11,889 bases of DNA, taken from assembly GCA_947479075.1 (NCBI GenBank), contig CANJZR010000059.1, positions 1-11,889 of the forward strand, in the 5' to 3' direction. This document shows, piece after piece, positions 1 to 6,831 of the stretch (positions within the stretch are counted from its first letter, which is position 1; the number at the start of each line of letters is the position of its first letter). Below the pieces are notes generated by a model that saw only the letters and a program-made list of their open reading frames with translations, did no database searches and was not told the DNA's origin. The stretch comes from Planctomycetaceae bacterium. Lineage in GTDB: Bacteria; Planctomycetota; Planctomycetia; Planctomycetales; Planctomycetaceae. Both the position numbers and the translations under genes were made by a program.

Positions 1-116
1 CAGCTGGCAGCCTCTACCCCCACATCTACGGCCCGCTGAATTTCAACGCGGTCGTTGATATTGTTCCGACTCAACGCAATGCGGATGGGACGTTTTTGAT
101 TCCCCAGTTGGATTGA
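1..116 (+). CDS. DUF952-type protein, C-terminal fragment
   Basis: This is the 3' end of a gene cut by the left edge. The open frame runs from base 3 to the TGA at 114-116 and gives 37 residues beginning AGSLYPHIYGPLNFNAVVDI. The string PHIYGPLNFNAVV followed by DGTFLIP matches, from memory, the C-terminal signature of the small DUF952 family (a H/Y-x-YGPL-x-x-x-AVV pattern and then a short F/L-x-x-P strand). DUF952 proteins are small, soluble and of unassigned function; some members have been likened to ADP-ribosyl/RNA-phosphotransferase folds, which cannot be tested on this fragment. A repeat element begins 15 nt after the stop. Family confidence is fair; nothing is visible about the catalytic N-terminal part. 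Confidence 0.7.
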   Translation, partial: AGSLYPHIYGPLNFNAVVDIVPTQRNADGTFLIPQLD

Positions 117-130
117 ACAGGCAATAGAGG

Positions 131-204
131 TAGGTCAGGCTCGGCCTGACGCTCGCGTGCCAGAAAACAACCAAGCAGAATGATCAGTAACAGCCTGCCC
201 TACG
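131..204. repeat. REPIN-like palindromic element, copy 1
   Basis: This 74-bp element lies between two converging gene ends, 15 nt past the DUF952 stop and 36 nt past the stop of the 268-aa gene. Its left end is a perfect hairpin: GTCAGGC (134-140), loop TCG, GCCTGAC (144-150). The outer ends form terminal inverted repeats, TAGGTCAGGCT (131-141) against AGCCTGCCCTA (192-202), with one mismatch. The right-hand internal hairpin is decayed. The middle part (CTCGCGTG, then AACCAA, CAG, TGATCAG, ACAGCCTG, CCTACG) lines up along its length with copy 2 at 1387-1460. Two small palindromes in inverted order around a spacer is the layout of a REPIN/BIME. No RAYT transposase is in the window. Confidence 0.75.
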
Positions 205-240
205 TGGCTGCAGACCATCGTCGCTAATCAGGAAACCGCA

Positions 241-1047
241 TTACTCGTGGATCGGGCCGAACTGCTCTTCAAGATCGGCTTCGAGTTTGCGCCCGCGGCG
301 TTTTAGGAAAGCGACACGCAGGGTTTTAAACGGCCACAGCTCCTTCCTGGTGATGAACATTGCCCCATACACCGTAGGCCTCCACCCAAGCCCTGTCTTC
401 TGCAAGTAACCAGTCGAGACTTGTCGATCGAAACATTCGACGAACACAACCTGTCGAAGGAATTCCTGAGCGTCACCCTGAAACTCCTCGTCCAGTCGTA
501 ATATTCGACGAGCATGTGGAGCATGCCGTTCCATCAGTCGCTTGTGACAGGTATATAGATCCTCGATTTGCGTCATCTGAGGAAGTCGAAAGTTGAGTTC
601 GGGAGGGGCGTCGGGAAAAGCTCCCGGCATTGTTGTGTTGTTGGTCTGAATCAGATGAATCTCAGGATGATCGAAGCGACAGATGAACTCTACAAATTGG
701 ATTCGAGAGACGATCGCTCCATTCGCAATCCCCCAGATGCTGTTGACCATTGCTGTTTCGCGAGTGGTGACGTTGCGATAGATTTGTGAAACAGCCTTTG
801 AATTTGGCATCAGGTCGGGCAGAGCGTATTCACCGAGACACTCGAAACCGATTTCCGCCATCGCTTCGATCGCTTCGTCGAAGTATCGGGCCATCTTCTT
901 CGAGCCAGGGACCAATTTAGGATCAAAGGGGAGGATTTGCATATCCCGCCGAAACCGTTGCATAAAGTAAATTAAGATTACCGGAAGGGTGAGATAGGCA
1001 GTGGTAATACTTTGGAACATCTTCAATACAAATGGGACCTCGAACAT
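241..1047 (-). CDS. Unassigned 268-aa membrane-anchored protein
   Basis: I do not recognise the family. The protein starts MFEVPFVLKMFQ and has one hydrophobic stretch at about residues 5-28 (SITTAYLTLPVILIYFMQ) followed at once by FRRD. This fits a single N-terminal membrane anchor with the basic side in the cytoplasm. The remaining 235 or so residues look soluble and mixed alpha/beta, with several aromatic/acidic patches (MARYFDEAIEAMAEIGFECLGEY; RLDEEFQGDAQEFLRQVVFVECFDRQV) and a basic patch near the end (LKRRGRKLEADLEEQFGP). There are no metal-binding, nucleotide-binding or protease motifs that I can see. The start is well supported: AGAGG lies 8 nt upstream of the ATG. The gene stands alone, flanked on both sides by copies of the same 74-bp repeat in the same orientation. 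Confidence 0.8.
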   Translation of the reverse strand: MFEVPFVLKMFQSITTAYLTLPVILIYFMQRFRRDMQILPFDPKLVPGSKKMARYFDEAIEAMAEIGFECLGEYALPDLMPNSKAVSQIYRNVTTRETAMVNSIWGIANGAIVSRIQFVEFICRFDHPEIHLIQTNNTTMPGAFPDAPPELNFRLPQMTQIEDLYTCHKRLMERHAPHARRILRLDEEFQGDAQEFLRQVVFVECFDRQVSTGYLQKTGLGWRPTVYGAMFITRKELWPFKTLRVAFLKRRGRKLEADLEEQFGPIHE

Positions 1048-1386
1048 GCGATCTACCTCTGCATGAGCCTGGAGCCCGAAGAGCAGAGCTGCTCATGAGA
1101 TGGGCTGCAGGCGAATCAATTCGAACTGCCCAGAGTGATTTACAGATAGTACCTGAACTGTTATCGACTAAACATCTTTCAGACAGTGTCTTTTAGGCAT
1201 TCCGAACCGGACAAGGAACGATAACTCTGTGCAGAGGACCTCGGCATTCTTGTTGGCCAGGAGCCGTAGGCACTAGAAGCTTCAACCTGTGTGTCCGTTG
1301 TGTACATGGCACACATACTCATCCAAATGACCCAATCCGGGCGGCCAGCGAATCGGCAGGCCGACCGATCAATCGTCAAGTTGAGG
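1048..1386. other. Intergenic region without a recognisable gene
   Basis: This is the upstream region of the 268-aa gene (minus strand), reaching to the second repeat element. Short frames on both strands (for example minus 1179-1430 and plus 1291-1497) have low-complexity, Arg/Ser-rich translations, lack ribosome binding sites and run into the repeat, so I do not call them. No convincing -35/-10 pair was found; the promoter of the 268-aa gene must lie here or just upstream of its SD at about 1056-1060. It could contain the remains of a decayed gene, but I cannot show that. Confidence 0.5.
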
Positions 1387-1460
1387 TCGGTCAGGCCTAG
1401 CCTGACTCGCGTGACGGAGGGGCAAACCAAACAGCTTGATCAGGCACAGCCTGACCTACG
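1387..1460. repeat. REPIN-like palindromic element, copy 2
   Basis: This is the better preserved of the two 74-bp copies. The left hairpin is GTCAGGC (1390-1396), loop CTA, GCCTGAC (1400-1406). The right hairpin is TCAGGC (1440-1445), loop ACA, GCCTGA (1449-1454). The outer inverted repeats GGTCAGGC (1389-1396) and GCCTGACC (1449-1456) match perfectly. It shares with copy 1 the blocks TCGCGTG, AACCAA, CAG, TGATCAG, ACAGCCTG and CCTACG in the same order and at nearly the same spacing. It ends 16 nt beyond the stop codon of the minus-strand gene at 1477-2319, so that transcript would run into the hairpins right after its stop. Confidence 0.8.
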
Positions 1461-1476
1461 GCGATTGCCCGTCGTA

Positions 1477-2319
1477 CTACCTCACCACGGTCGGTGAGTC
1501 CATGACGCTCACGCGGGTCGGGCCTTCGGGGCTTTGGGTCATGTTGACGAGATAGCCCTCATCCGCGCCAGGTGGTCCGGCATAGCGGAACTGCACGATC
1601 CGGCTTTCGTTCGGCAGTCGGCGGACCATCAGCAGATCGCGGCGAGTAATCACGCCCGCCTCGGGGTGCATCTCCTTCAGCTTGTGCGTCGCGGTGGCGG
1701 CCTGCTGATCAGCAGCTCGAGCACCGCCCAGCAGCGCCACAGCTGCGATGTTCTGCAACCGCGATTGAGCTGCGGCGAAGTTCTGGACTTCGGTCACCTG
1801 GGGAAATCGCGTCGCCAGAATCGAGACCGCCGGGCAGGTGACCGTTCGCCACTCCCGCCCCACCAGAACCCCGATCTCGGAGGCTGCAGCACTTTCGATA
1901 TTCGCCGACAGCTGTTGCTCGACGCTGGCAACATTGATCGCCTCGCGCAGTCGATCGCTGGTTTGCGTTGCCAGCTGGTAGTCTTCGATCAGTTGTTGAT
2001 GCAGCGAACGCAGCTCCGTGGGCGACAGCCGGTCGGTATGAGTGATTTGAACCGGGTTCTGGGGAGTGCCGCTCAGCTCGAACGCCTTCACTGTCCCATT
2101 CGACCAGACTTCCATGACCTCGCGCTGCGTGCCGTTGGGCTCAATAAAGCTCAACGCCGCTAAGCGAACCGCGTCCCGTGAACCGGCAGGGGTCTTGGCC
2201 TTCGGCTCGATGGCCGAAGCCGTGCCGCAGACCAGCATCAGCAGCAGGCTGAACAAGCCGATCCGCATTCCGGGGATGTCGCTGCGTCCGTCCATGGATG
2301 CTCTCAGTGTTGTGCTCAT
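1477..2319 (-). CDS. Unassigned secreted protein (280 aa)
   Basis: I do not recognise the family. A Sec-type signal peptide is clear: MRIGLFSLLLMLVCGTASA, followed by IEPKAK, with likely cleavage after ASA. The mature part is about 244 residues, soluble and Gln/Ala/Thr-rich. It has a strand-rich beginning (LSFIEPNGTQREVMEVWSNGTVKAF), a helical middle (LSPTELRSLHQQLIEDYQLATQ; NFAAAQSRLQNIAAVALLGG) and a C-terminal part that reads like beta strands (RIVQFRYAGPPGADEGYLVNM). The start is uncertain. I used the ATG at 2319; ATGs at 2295 (GAGAG 5 nt upstream) and 2268 (start of the classic signal peptide) are alternatives, and 2268 gives 263 aa. The frame stays open back to 2631, but that would overlap the divergent glycosyltransferase gene and encodes an Arg-rich, unlikely extension. 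It is probably periplasmic. Confidence 0.8.
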   Translation of the reverse strand: MSTTLRASMDGRSDIPGMRIGLFSLLLMLVCGTASAIEPKAKTPAGSRDAVRLAALSFIEPNGTQREVMEVWSNGTVKAFELSGTPQNPVQITHTDRLSPTELRSLHQQLIEDYQLATQTSDRLREAINVASVEQQLSANIESAAASEIGVLVGREWRTVTCPAVSILATRFPQVTEVQNFAAAQSRLQNIAAVALLGGARAADQQAATATHKLKEMHPEAGVITRRDLLMVRRLPNESRIVQFRYAGPPGADEGYLVNMTQSPEGPTRVSVMDSPTVVR

Positions 2320-2498
2320 GGTGAGCCTGTTCGCGCGTGGTGGAGGTACGAGCGGTGGGAAAGGATCACCCACCCGGTGAGTCGCACACCATTTCACTCT
2401 TGAGTAGTCATCGACCAACGCAGACACTGCGATCGGCGAAAACTGCCCCGAGCGAACACGCGGAGGGTATCCGAACCTGCCCGAATGTCTCAATCTGA
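2320..2498. promoter_or_regulatory. Divergent intergenic region
   Basis: This region separates the starts of the secreted-protein gene (minus) and the GT-C gene (plus), so promoters for both should lie here. Visible are two small perfect hairpins, GGTGGG (2354-2359) with CCCACC (2369-2374), and CGCAG (2419-2423) with CTGCG (2427-2431). No convincing -35/-10 pair and no good Shine-Dalgarno sequence ahead of 2499 were found. Confidence 0.35.
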
Positions 2499-4379
2499 AT
2501 GTGCGGCATGTCCCAAACCTCCCATTCCAACCGTTTTCCCAGCTTTTGGGTTGCCTGGTCGGTGACGTTGCTGCTGATCGTCGGGTTCGAAGCTGCACGC
2601 TGGGCGAACCCTGTCTTACGTGAAGAAGCACTCAGTGGCTGGCTGAGCGGACGAGAGGCCGACTGGCTGCCGTTTCTCCCGATCTTCCTGGCTGGACTGA
2701 TGATATGGCTGGCAAGAGGGGTTCGTCGAGGGGGGGCACAGAAGGTCGCGGCGGATGGGTTTCCCCTCTCGCAACGACTGCTCGACTCTGGGATTTCGTT
2801 GGGGCTGGGGATTCTGGCCGTCGCTGTGGCTGCGTCCGCCGGGTGGGAGATGAGGGAGTTGCCCCCCGCCTACCACGACGAATTCAGCTACCTGTTTCAG
2901 GCTCTGACCTTCCTCGATGGTCGAACTTCCTACCCCAGCTTCGAAGCGATGCCCCAACTGTTCGATCAGGTCCACGTCCTGAATGAGGGACGATTCGCCA
3001 GCCGGTACTTCCCGGGTGCGGGGGCGTGGTTCGCCGTCTTCCATGAGATGGGAGCGATCTGGGGCCAGTGGATCGCACAGGGGATCGTCGCCGTCGCCGC
3101 TTCGATTGTGGCGGGGGAGATGGCCGGGCGGACGGCCCGTGTCGTGGCCGGTCTGGCCGTCGCGTTCAGTCCAGGGCTGTGTCTGTTCAGCCAGACCTAT
3201 CTGGCGCATCACCCCACACTCGTCGGGTTGAGTCTTTTTCTGGTCGCGATCATGCGACTCCGCCGAGTCTGTGAAACGGGGCAAGGACATGCCCTGCTCT
3301 CGTCGTTCTTTGCAGGACTCGGGCTCTCGTACGCGATGCTCTGCCGGCCGATGACAGCTGCGGGGGTGGGGTTGCCGTTTGGGGTGTGGCTGTTCTGGTG
3401 GGCCGCTCAGTCGGGTGATCTGTGGCCGACGAAGAGTGGCGACACTCCGCTGGAGACGACGAACTCAACGCGTCCTTCACCCCGGCTGATCATCGTCGTT
3501 ATGGGGCTGCCGATTCTGGTCGGGATCGCGATCCAGATGGCATACAACCGATCAATCACAGGCAAGCTGCTGGAGTCGCCGTACCAACTCTACACAGACA
3601 TCTACACCCCTCGGCATGTGTATGGGTTTAACAATGTCGAGCGGGGCGAACAGCATCTCGGTCCGAAGGTCCTCGACAATTACGACCGTTGGGCCGAGAA
3701 CCTGACGTTGCCGCTGGCGATCCGCAAAATGGGGGTTCGAGCGGTGGCTAGCGGGCGCTGGACGCTGGGGCTGGTCCCGATGGCGTTCGTCGTGGTGTGG
3801 ATCATCTGGAACTGGCGTCGCTGGAGCGGTGACTTCAAGCTGATCGTGGCCTCGATCGTAAGCCTGCACATCGTGCATCTCCCGTACTGGTTCGAGGGAA
3901 TCATGGGGTGGCATTATGTATTTGAGACAGCCCCGCTGTGGGCAATTACACTGGGCGTGGTCACCGCCGACTTCGTCCACCAATGCCGCGAGACTGGCCA
4001 CACCGCGCTCCGCTGGTGGTGGGGGGGAGTCCTGCTCACCTCACTGGCGACAGCCTGGCTAACGCTTCCGCCGCTCTGGCCGGGACGCGTCCCGGTGGGG
4101 CTCATTGAGCTGCGCTATCCACGGTCCAAGTACGCCGAGGTTGTGGAGCTGTTCCATCAGCGGATCCCCGACCGAGCCATCGTTTTCATCCGAGCTGATG
4201 CCGCCGATCGGCATATCGATTATGTCTACAACACACCACGTCTCGACGCGACGATCTTGAGGGCTCGGGCACCCGCATCAGAGGCCGATTTGCAAAAGGC
4301 AATTGCCCTCTTCCCGGATCGCAAGCCCTGGCTCTTTGATGCTGCCAGCGGCCAGCTCCAGCCGCTTGACCGCCCGTAA
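2499..4379 (+). CDS. GT-C fold membrane glycosyltransferase (GT39/ArnT-like)
   Basis: This is a 626-aa polytopic protein with about ten to twelve hydrophobic segments. The first lies at about residues 16-32, the second near 58-72, and the next (SLGLGILAVAVAASAGW) just precedes the loop AYHDEFSYLFQ. In that loop Asp127-Glu128 correspond to the Asp-containing motif in the first large extracytoplasmic loop of GT-C enzymes (the PMT/ArnT type), which use lipid-phosphate-linked sugars. The loop continues with GRFASRYFPGAGAW, a placement typical of the superfamily, and then TM segments alternate through about residue 520. A C-terminal soluble tail of about 100 residues (from LPPLWPGRVPVG) follows. 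Donor and acceptor cannot be read from the sequence. A second ATG (residue 4, base 2508) is an equally possible start; neither has a clear SD. The gene converges with the 121-aa gene on a shared terminator. Confidence 0.8.
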   Translation: MCGMSQTSHSNRFPSFWVAWSVTLLLIVGFEAARWANPVLREEALSGWLSGREADWLPFLPIFLAGLMIWLARGVRRGGAQKVAADGFPLSQRLLDSGISLGLGILAVAVAASAGWEMRELPPAYHDEFSYLFQALTFLDGRTSYPSFEAMPQLFDQVHVLNEGRFASRYFPGAGAWFAVFHEMGAIWGQWIAQGIVAVAASIVAGEMAGRTARVVAGLAVAFSPGLCLFSQTYLAHHPTLVGLSLFLVAIMRLRRVCETGQGHALLSSFFAGLGLSYAMLCRPMTAAGVGLPFGVWLFWWAAQSGDLWPTKSGDTPLETTNSTRPSPRLIIVVMGLPILVGIAIQMAYNRSITGKLLESPYQLYTDIYTPRHVYGFNNVERGEQHLGPKVLDNYDRWAENLTLPLAIRKMGVRAVASGRWTLGLVPMAFVVVWIIWNWRRWSGDFKLIVASIVSLHIVHLPYWFEGIMGWHYVFETAPLWAITLGVVTADFVHQCRETGHTALRWWWGGVLLTSLATAWLTLPPLWPGRVPVGLIELRYPRSKYAEVVELFHQRIPDRAIVFIRADAADRHIDYVYNTPRLDATILRARAPASEADLQKAIALFPDRKPWLFDAASGQLQPLDRP

Positions 4380-4415
4380 TTCATCATCACGTCAGCCCCA
4401 GCACCCCATCCCCTC

Positions 4416-4442
4416 TTTCGTGTGTTTGGTGTCTTTCGTGGT
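4416..4442 (+). repeat. Three degenerate 9-bp tandem units (TTTCGTG type)
   Basis: Three abutting 9-mers read TTTCGTGTG, TTTGGTGTC and TTTCGTGGT. They lie 37 nt past the stop of the GT-C gene and ahead of the terminator hairpin. Their role is unknown; similar T/G-rich strings may recur between genes of this genome, which a genome search would show. Confidence 0.5.
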
Positions 4443-4498
4443 TCCCTCCCAATCGCCTTACGGTGCGATCGAGTTGTCGACAAACCACGTCAAACACA

Positions 4499-4530
4499 AA
4501 AAGGGAGGCAACAGATGTCGCCTCCCTTTT
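4499..4530. terminator. Bidirectional intrinsic terminator
   Basis: A perfect 11-bp stem, AAAAGGGAGGC (4499-4509) with GCCTCCCTTTT (4520-4530), encloses a 10-nt loop. The A run on the left and the T run on the right serve as the U-tract on either strand. It sits between the convergent ends of the GT-C gene (stop at 4379) and the 121-aa gene (stop at 4567), so it can end both transcripts. Confidence 0.9.
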
Positions 4531-4566
4531 GAGTGGATCAATTTCAAATGACTGATTTCTCAGCAC

Positions 4567-4932
4567 TCAGCCAGCTGCGGGCTTGACGGGAATTGCCTTG
4601 CCATCGAGAGACGTTTCCCAGACGACGATCTTGTCTTCAGCGAGAATGATCGTCCAGTTTTCCCCCTCGTCGCGGAGTTCGATCCCCTGCCCCTGGAGCG
4701 CTTCGGCCTGCGGAGTGTTCTTCAGCACGACGCCATCGTCATGGATCCCTCGCCAGAACTCGAGATGCGGCCAGTCCTTCTGGATCGTGGTCATACAGGC
4801 GGCAATCGTACGACAGTTCGAGCCCGGGCTGAACCCCGCCCTTCGGGCGATCGAAGAGAGGGTGGCGTACTGATCCTCCTTCTTCAAACCATAGAGAATC
4901 TCCGCCACAATCTCCGCTCGTGATGACGCCAT
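4567..4932 (-). CDS. Unassigned 121-aa protein, faint MGMT/ATL-like pattern
   Basis: The start at 4932 is well supported: GGGAGGT lies 4-5 nt upstream of the ATG. The protein begins MASSRAEIVAEILYGLKKED and is soluble, without signal or membrane segment. Residues 9-45 look helical, with SIARRAGFSPGSNCRTIAAC resembling a helix-turn-helix or winged-helix unit. The order of IARRAG, a basic helix, then WPHLEFWRG, HDDGVVL and ALQGQGIEL resembles the C-terminal DNA-binding domain of O6-alkylguanine transferases (IARxxG, RAVGxA, PCHRV, DGxL, LLxxEG). If that alignment is right, Trp replaces the reactive Cys, as in alkyltransferase-like proteins. The match is weak and from eye only. An unrelated small winged-helix protein is just as possible. 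A beta-rich tail (NWTIILAEDKIVVWETSL) ends the protein. A hairpin-rich leader lies 100-130 nt upstream. Confidence 0.75.
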   Translation of the reverse strand: MASSRAEIVAEILYGLKKEDQYATLSSIARRAGFSPGSNCRTIAACMTTIQKDWPHLEFWRGIHDDGVVLKNTPQAEALQGQGIELRDEGENWTIILAEDKIVVWETSLDGKAIPVKPAAG

Positions 4933-5027
4933 CGCTACCTCCCGCTCAACCTGCCACGAATTAAAGGCACACAAGCCGCACTGATACGGCCGAATCCAAT
5001 TCGTTTTCCTGACCCTCCACACTACTG

Positions 5028-5057
5028 CTCTTGGTGCCTGGCATCAAGAGTGATGCC
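5028..5057. promoter_or_regulatory. Mutually exclusive hairpins
   Basis: Three arms lie in a row. Arm A is CTCTTGGTGCC (5028-5038), arm B is GGCATCAAGAG (5040-5050) and arm C is TGATGCC (5051-5057). A pairs with B over about ten positions with one G-U wobble (in one of the two strands) and a minimal loop. B pairs perfectly with C over 7 bp with loop AGAG. The two folds use the same bases of arm B, which is how attenuators and some riboswitches are built. On the minus strand this lies 96-125 nt upstream of the 121-aa gene. Confidence 0.45.
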
Positions 5058-5091
5058 CTGAAAGTGCGCGATCTTCCGCTCGACAGTCTGG

Positions 5092-5150
5092 TTATCCGGG
5101 AAAACGGATAAAAATTTGGTGGAATGATTTCATCCAACTGCACCAGTTGG
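5092..5150. repeat. Two further perfect hairpins downstream of the symporter
   Basis: TTATCCG (5092-5098) pairs with CGGATAA (5105-5111) around a 6-nt loop. CCAACTG (5134-5140) pairs with CAGTTGG (5144-5150) around CAC. They begin 32 nt past the symporter stop on the minus strand. Neither has a U-tract on that strand, so they are not standard intrinsic terminators, but they could end or protect the symporter message. Confidence 0.45.
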
Positions 5151-5166
5151 TTCCCAAGCAGAAAGT

Positions 5167-5177
5167 CCCCCCCCCCC
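5167..5177. repeat. C11 homopolymer
   Basis: Eleven C in a row lie 4 nt beyond the stop codon of the symporter gene (G11 in its transcript). The tract is outside the coding region, so slippage would not change the protein. Its exact length may be a sequencing or assembly uncertainty. Confidence 0.8.
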
Positions 5178-5181
5178 GTGC

Positions 5182-6831
5182 TCATGGGCCCGATTTGCTC
5201 AGAACACTCCACAAGGAAACCCACCCCAACCGATTTTCGAGAGCCAGTGGGTTTCCATCGACATCAGTGAGCGGCAGTGGGGGCTCTGACTTCTGAGTCA
5301 CGAGAGTCACGACCACCATGGCCAGTAGTGACACAGCCACGGCAATTGGCGAAGCGATATAGGCGGCGTCCCAGACCGCCTCATCCCAGACAACAGTCCC
5401 TTCGACCGTGTTGACCGCTTGCGTCTCCGGCAGATAGTAAAACACGCCGGCGACCCAGCTTCCGATTCCGCCGATAATCGACGCCAGGGCTCCGCTACGA
5501 TTTGCCGGGCGCCAGTACATTCCGCAAACAAACGGCACGGTCATACCCACCAGCAGCAGTGACCCGGCAATCATGGCCAGGTTGTAGGAATCCCCAATCA
5601 TCCATGCGATACCGATGCATGCTCCTCCGATCACCAGGACCATCACACGCGTCCACCAGAGTTTCTGAACCTCATCGACCGCCTTCCTGGAGAGGGACGC
5701 TAGAACGTTTTCGGTAAATACCGATGCAGCAGCGAGGATGGCACTGTCGGAGGTACTCATCATCGCGGAGGTCAGCGCCGCCATGAACAGCACATTGATC
5801 CAGACGGGAAGGTAGGTCTGCGAAGCAACCACCAGCAGCCCCTCCAGATGTTCCTTGTTCAACGTCGGAGGATCGAGCTTGAACATCATGATCCCGATCA
5901 ATGGCGACATGATGCCAAACACCAGATAGAGCGCCGCCGCGATGTAGCTGCCCCAGACCGATGTGGCCTCATTCCGGGCCGACATCGACCGCTGCATCAA
6001 GTCCTGAGTTGCGATGCTCCCCCAGCCGATCGTGATCCAGGCTGAGATCCAGTAGAGCCACCCCGTCAGCCCCGTATAGCCGAGAAACCCAGAACCCTGG
6101 ATCGGCAGAATCGTGAACGGCTGGCCTTTCACCGACAGCGTGTCCGTACAGGCCAGCAGCCCGTCCCATCCCCCAATTTCTTTCAACAGGAACAAGAACA
6201 CAGCAGTGATTCCCCCAGCTGTAAAGAACATCTGGATGAAGTCCAGCAGGGTGTCGGCCAGCATGCCCCCCATCGTTGTGTATCCGGTCACGACCACTCC
6301 CACGAGCAGTATCCCCGTCCATTCAGGCCACCCGAGCAGGCTGTGTACCACATGCGAACCTGCGACAAACTGTGCGGCAGTCCACGCGGCATACGCGACG
6401 ATCTGCAGCAGGGAAGCAATCAGATTCACCTCTGCTCCAAATCGCTTGGAAAAGAAGTCAACGACTGTCAGATACCTTGCTCGCCTCATCAACCGAACAA
6501 AAAACATCCCCGAAATCAGCAGACACAGCACCGCTCCCAGGGGATCGAGAATCGCTCCCTGGAGTCCATAGCGGTATCCCTCGGTACTCGCCCCCATCAG
6601 AGTTTCAGCGGCAAACCATGTCGCCATGATCGACGAAGAGGTCATGTAGATGGGGAGGCCACGACCGGCCAGCACATAATCTGACGCCGTCTTGACCTTC
6701 CTGGCTGCCCAGTAGCCAATGCCGAGACGCACACAGAAGAAGCCGACAATCCCGGCAATCACCCAGCCCCCATACTGATATCCCTTTGGATCGAACGCGG
6801 TCACAGCAAGCGAGGAGATTTCATGAGACAT
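5182..6831 (-). CDS. Sodium:solute symporter (SSS) family transporter
   Basis: This is a secondary transporter of the inner membrane that takes up a solute with Na+. The 549-aa protein (usual SSS length) begins MSHEISSLAVTAFDPKGYQY, and the first TM (GGWVIAGIVGFFCVRLGIGYW) is followed by the signature RKVKTASDYVLAGRGLP and then SSSIMATWFAAETLMGASTEGYRYG of TM1-2. About 12-13 hydrophobic segments follow. TM8 carries SAMMSTSDSAILAAASVFTENV; Ser359-Thr360 match the pair that forms the Na2 sodium site in the LeuT-fold SSS transporters, and DS follows as usual. Substrate is not readable (proline, sugar, pantothenate and others are all served by this family). The frame is open to 6891, but the extension is not protein-like and I prefer 6831. 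No strong SD is seen. It lies 141 bp downstream of a GT-C gene on the same strand. Confidence 0.88.
   Translation of the reverse strand: MSHEISSLAVTAFDPKGYQYGGWVIAGIVGFFCVRLGIGYWAARKVKTASDYVLAGRGLPIYMTSSSIMATWFAAETLMGASTEGYRYGLQGAILDPLGAVLCLLISGMFFVRLMRRARYLTVVDFFSKRFGAEVNLIASLLQIVAYAAWTAAQFVAGSHVVHSLLGWPEWTGILLVGVVVTGYTTMGGMLADTLLDFIQMFFTAGGITAVFLFLLKEIGGWDGLLACTDTLSVKGQPFTILPIQGSGFLGYTGLTGWLYWISAWITIGWGSIATQDLMQRSMSARNEATSVWGSYIAAALYLVFGIMSPLIGIMMFKLDPPTLNKEHLEGLLVVASQTYLPVWINVLFMAALTSAMMSTSDSAILAAASVFTENVLASLSRKAVDEVQKLWWTRVMVLVIGGACIGIAWMIGDSYNLAMIAGSLLLVGMTVPFVCGMYWRPANRSGALASIIGGIGSWVAGVFYYLPETQAVNTVEGTVVWDEAVWDAAYIASPIAVAVSLLAMVVVTLVTQKSEPPLPLTDVDGNPLALENRLGWVSLWSVLSKSGP

Noticed and set aside
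131..1460. CRISPR-like array from the repeated palindromes
   Set aside because: There are only two copies more than 1.1 kb apart, with a gene between them and no regular spacers.
1179..1497. Short frames on both strands (83 aa minus, 68 aa plus)
   Set aside because: There is no ribosome binding site, the composition is low-complexity, and both frames run into the 74-bp repeat.
2320..2631. N-terminal extension of the secreted-protein frame
   Set aside because: It overlaps the start of the divergent GT-C gene, is Arg/Ser/Pro-rich, and places an internal signal peptide more than 120 residues into the protein.
5167..5177. C11 tract as a phase-variation switch
   Set aside because: It lies past the symporter stop and not in a clear promoter spacer, so a length change has no evident effect.
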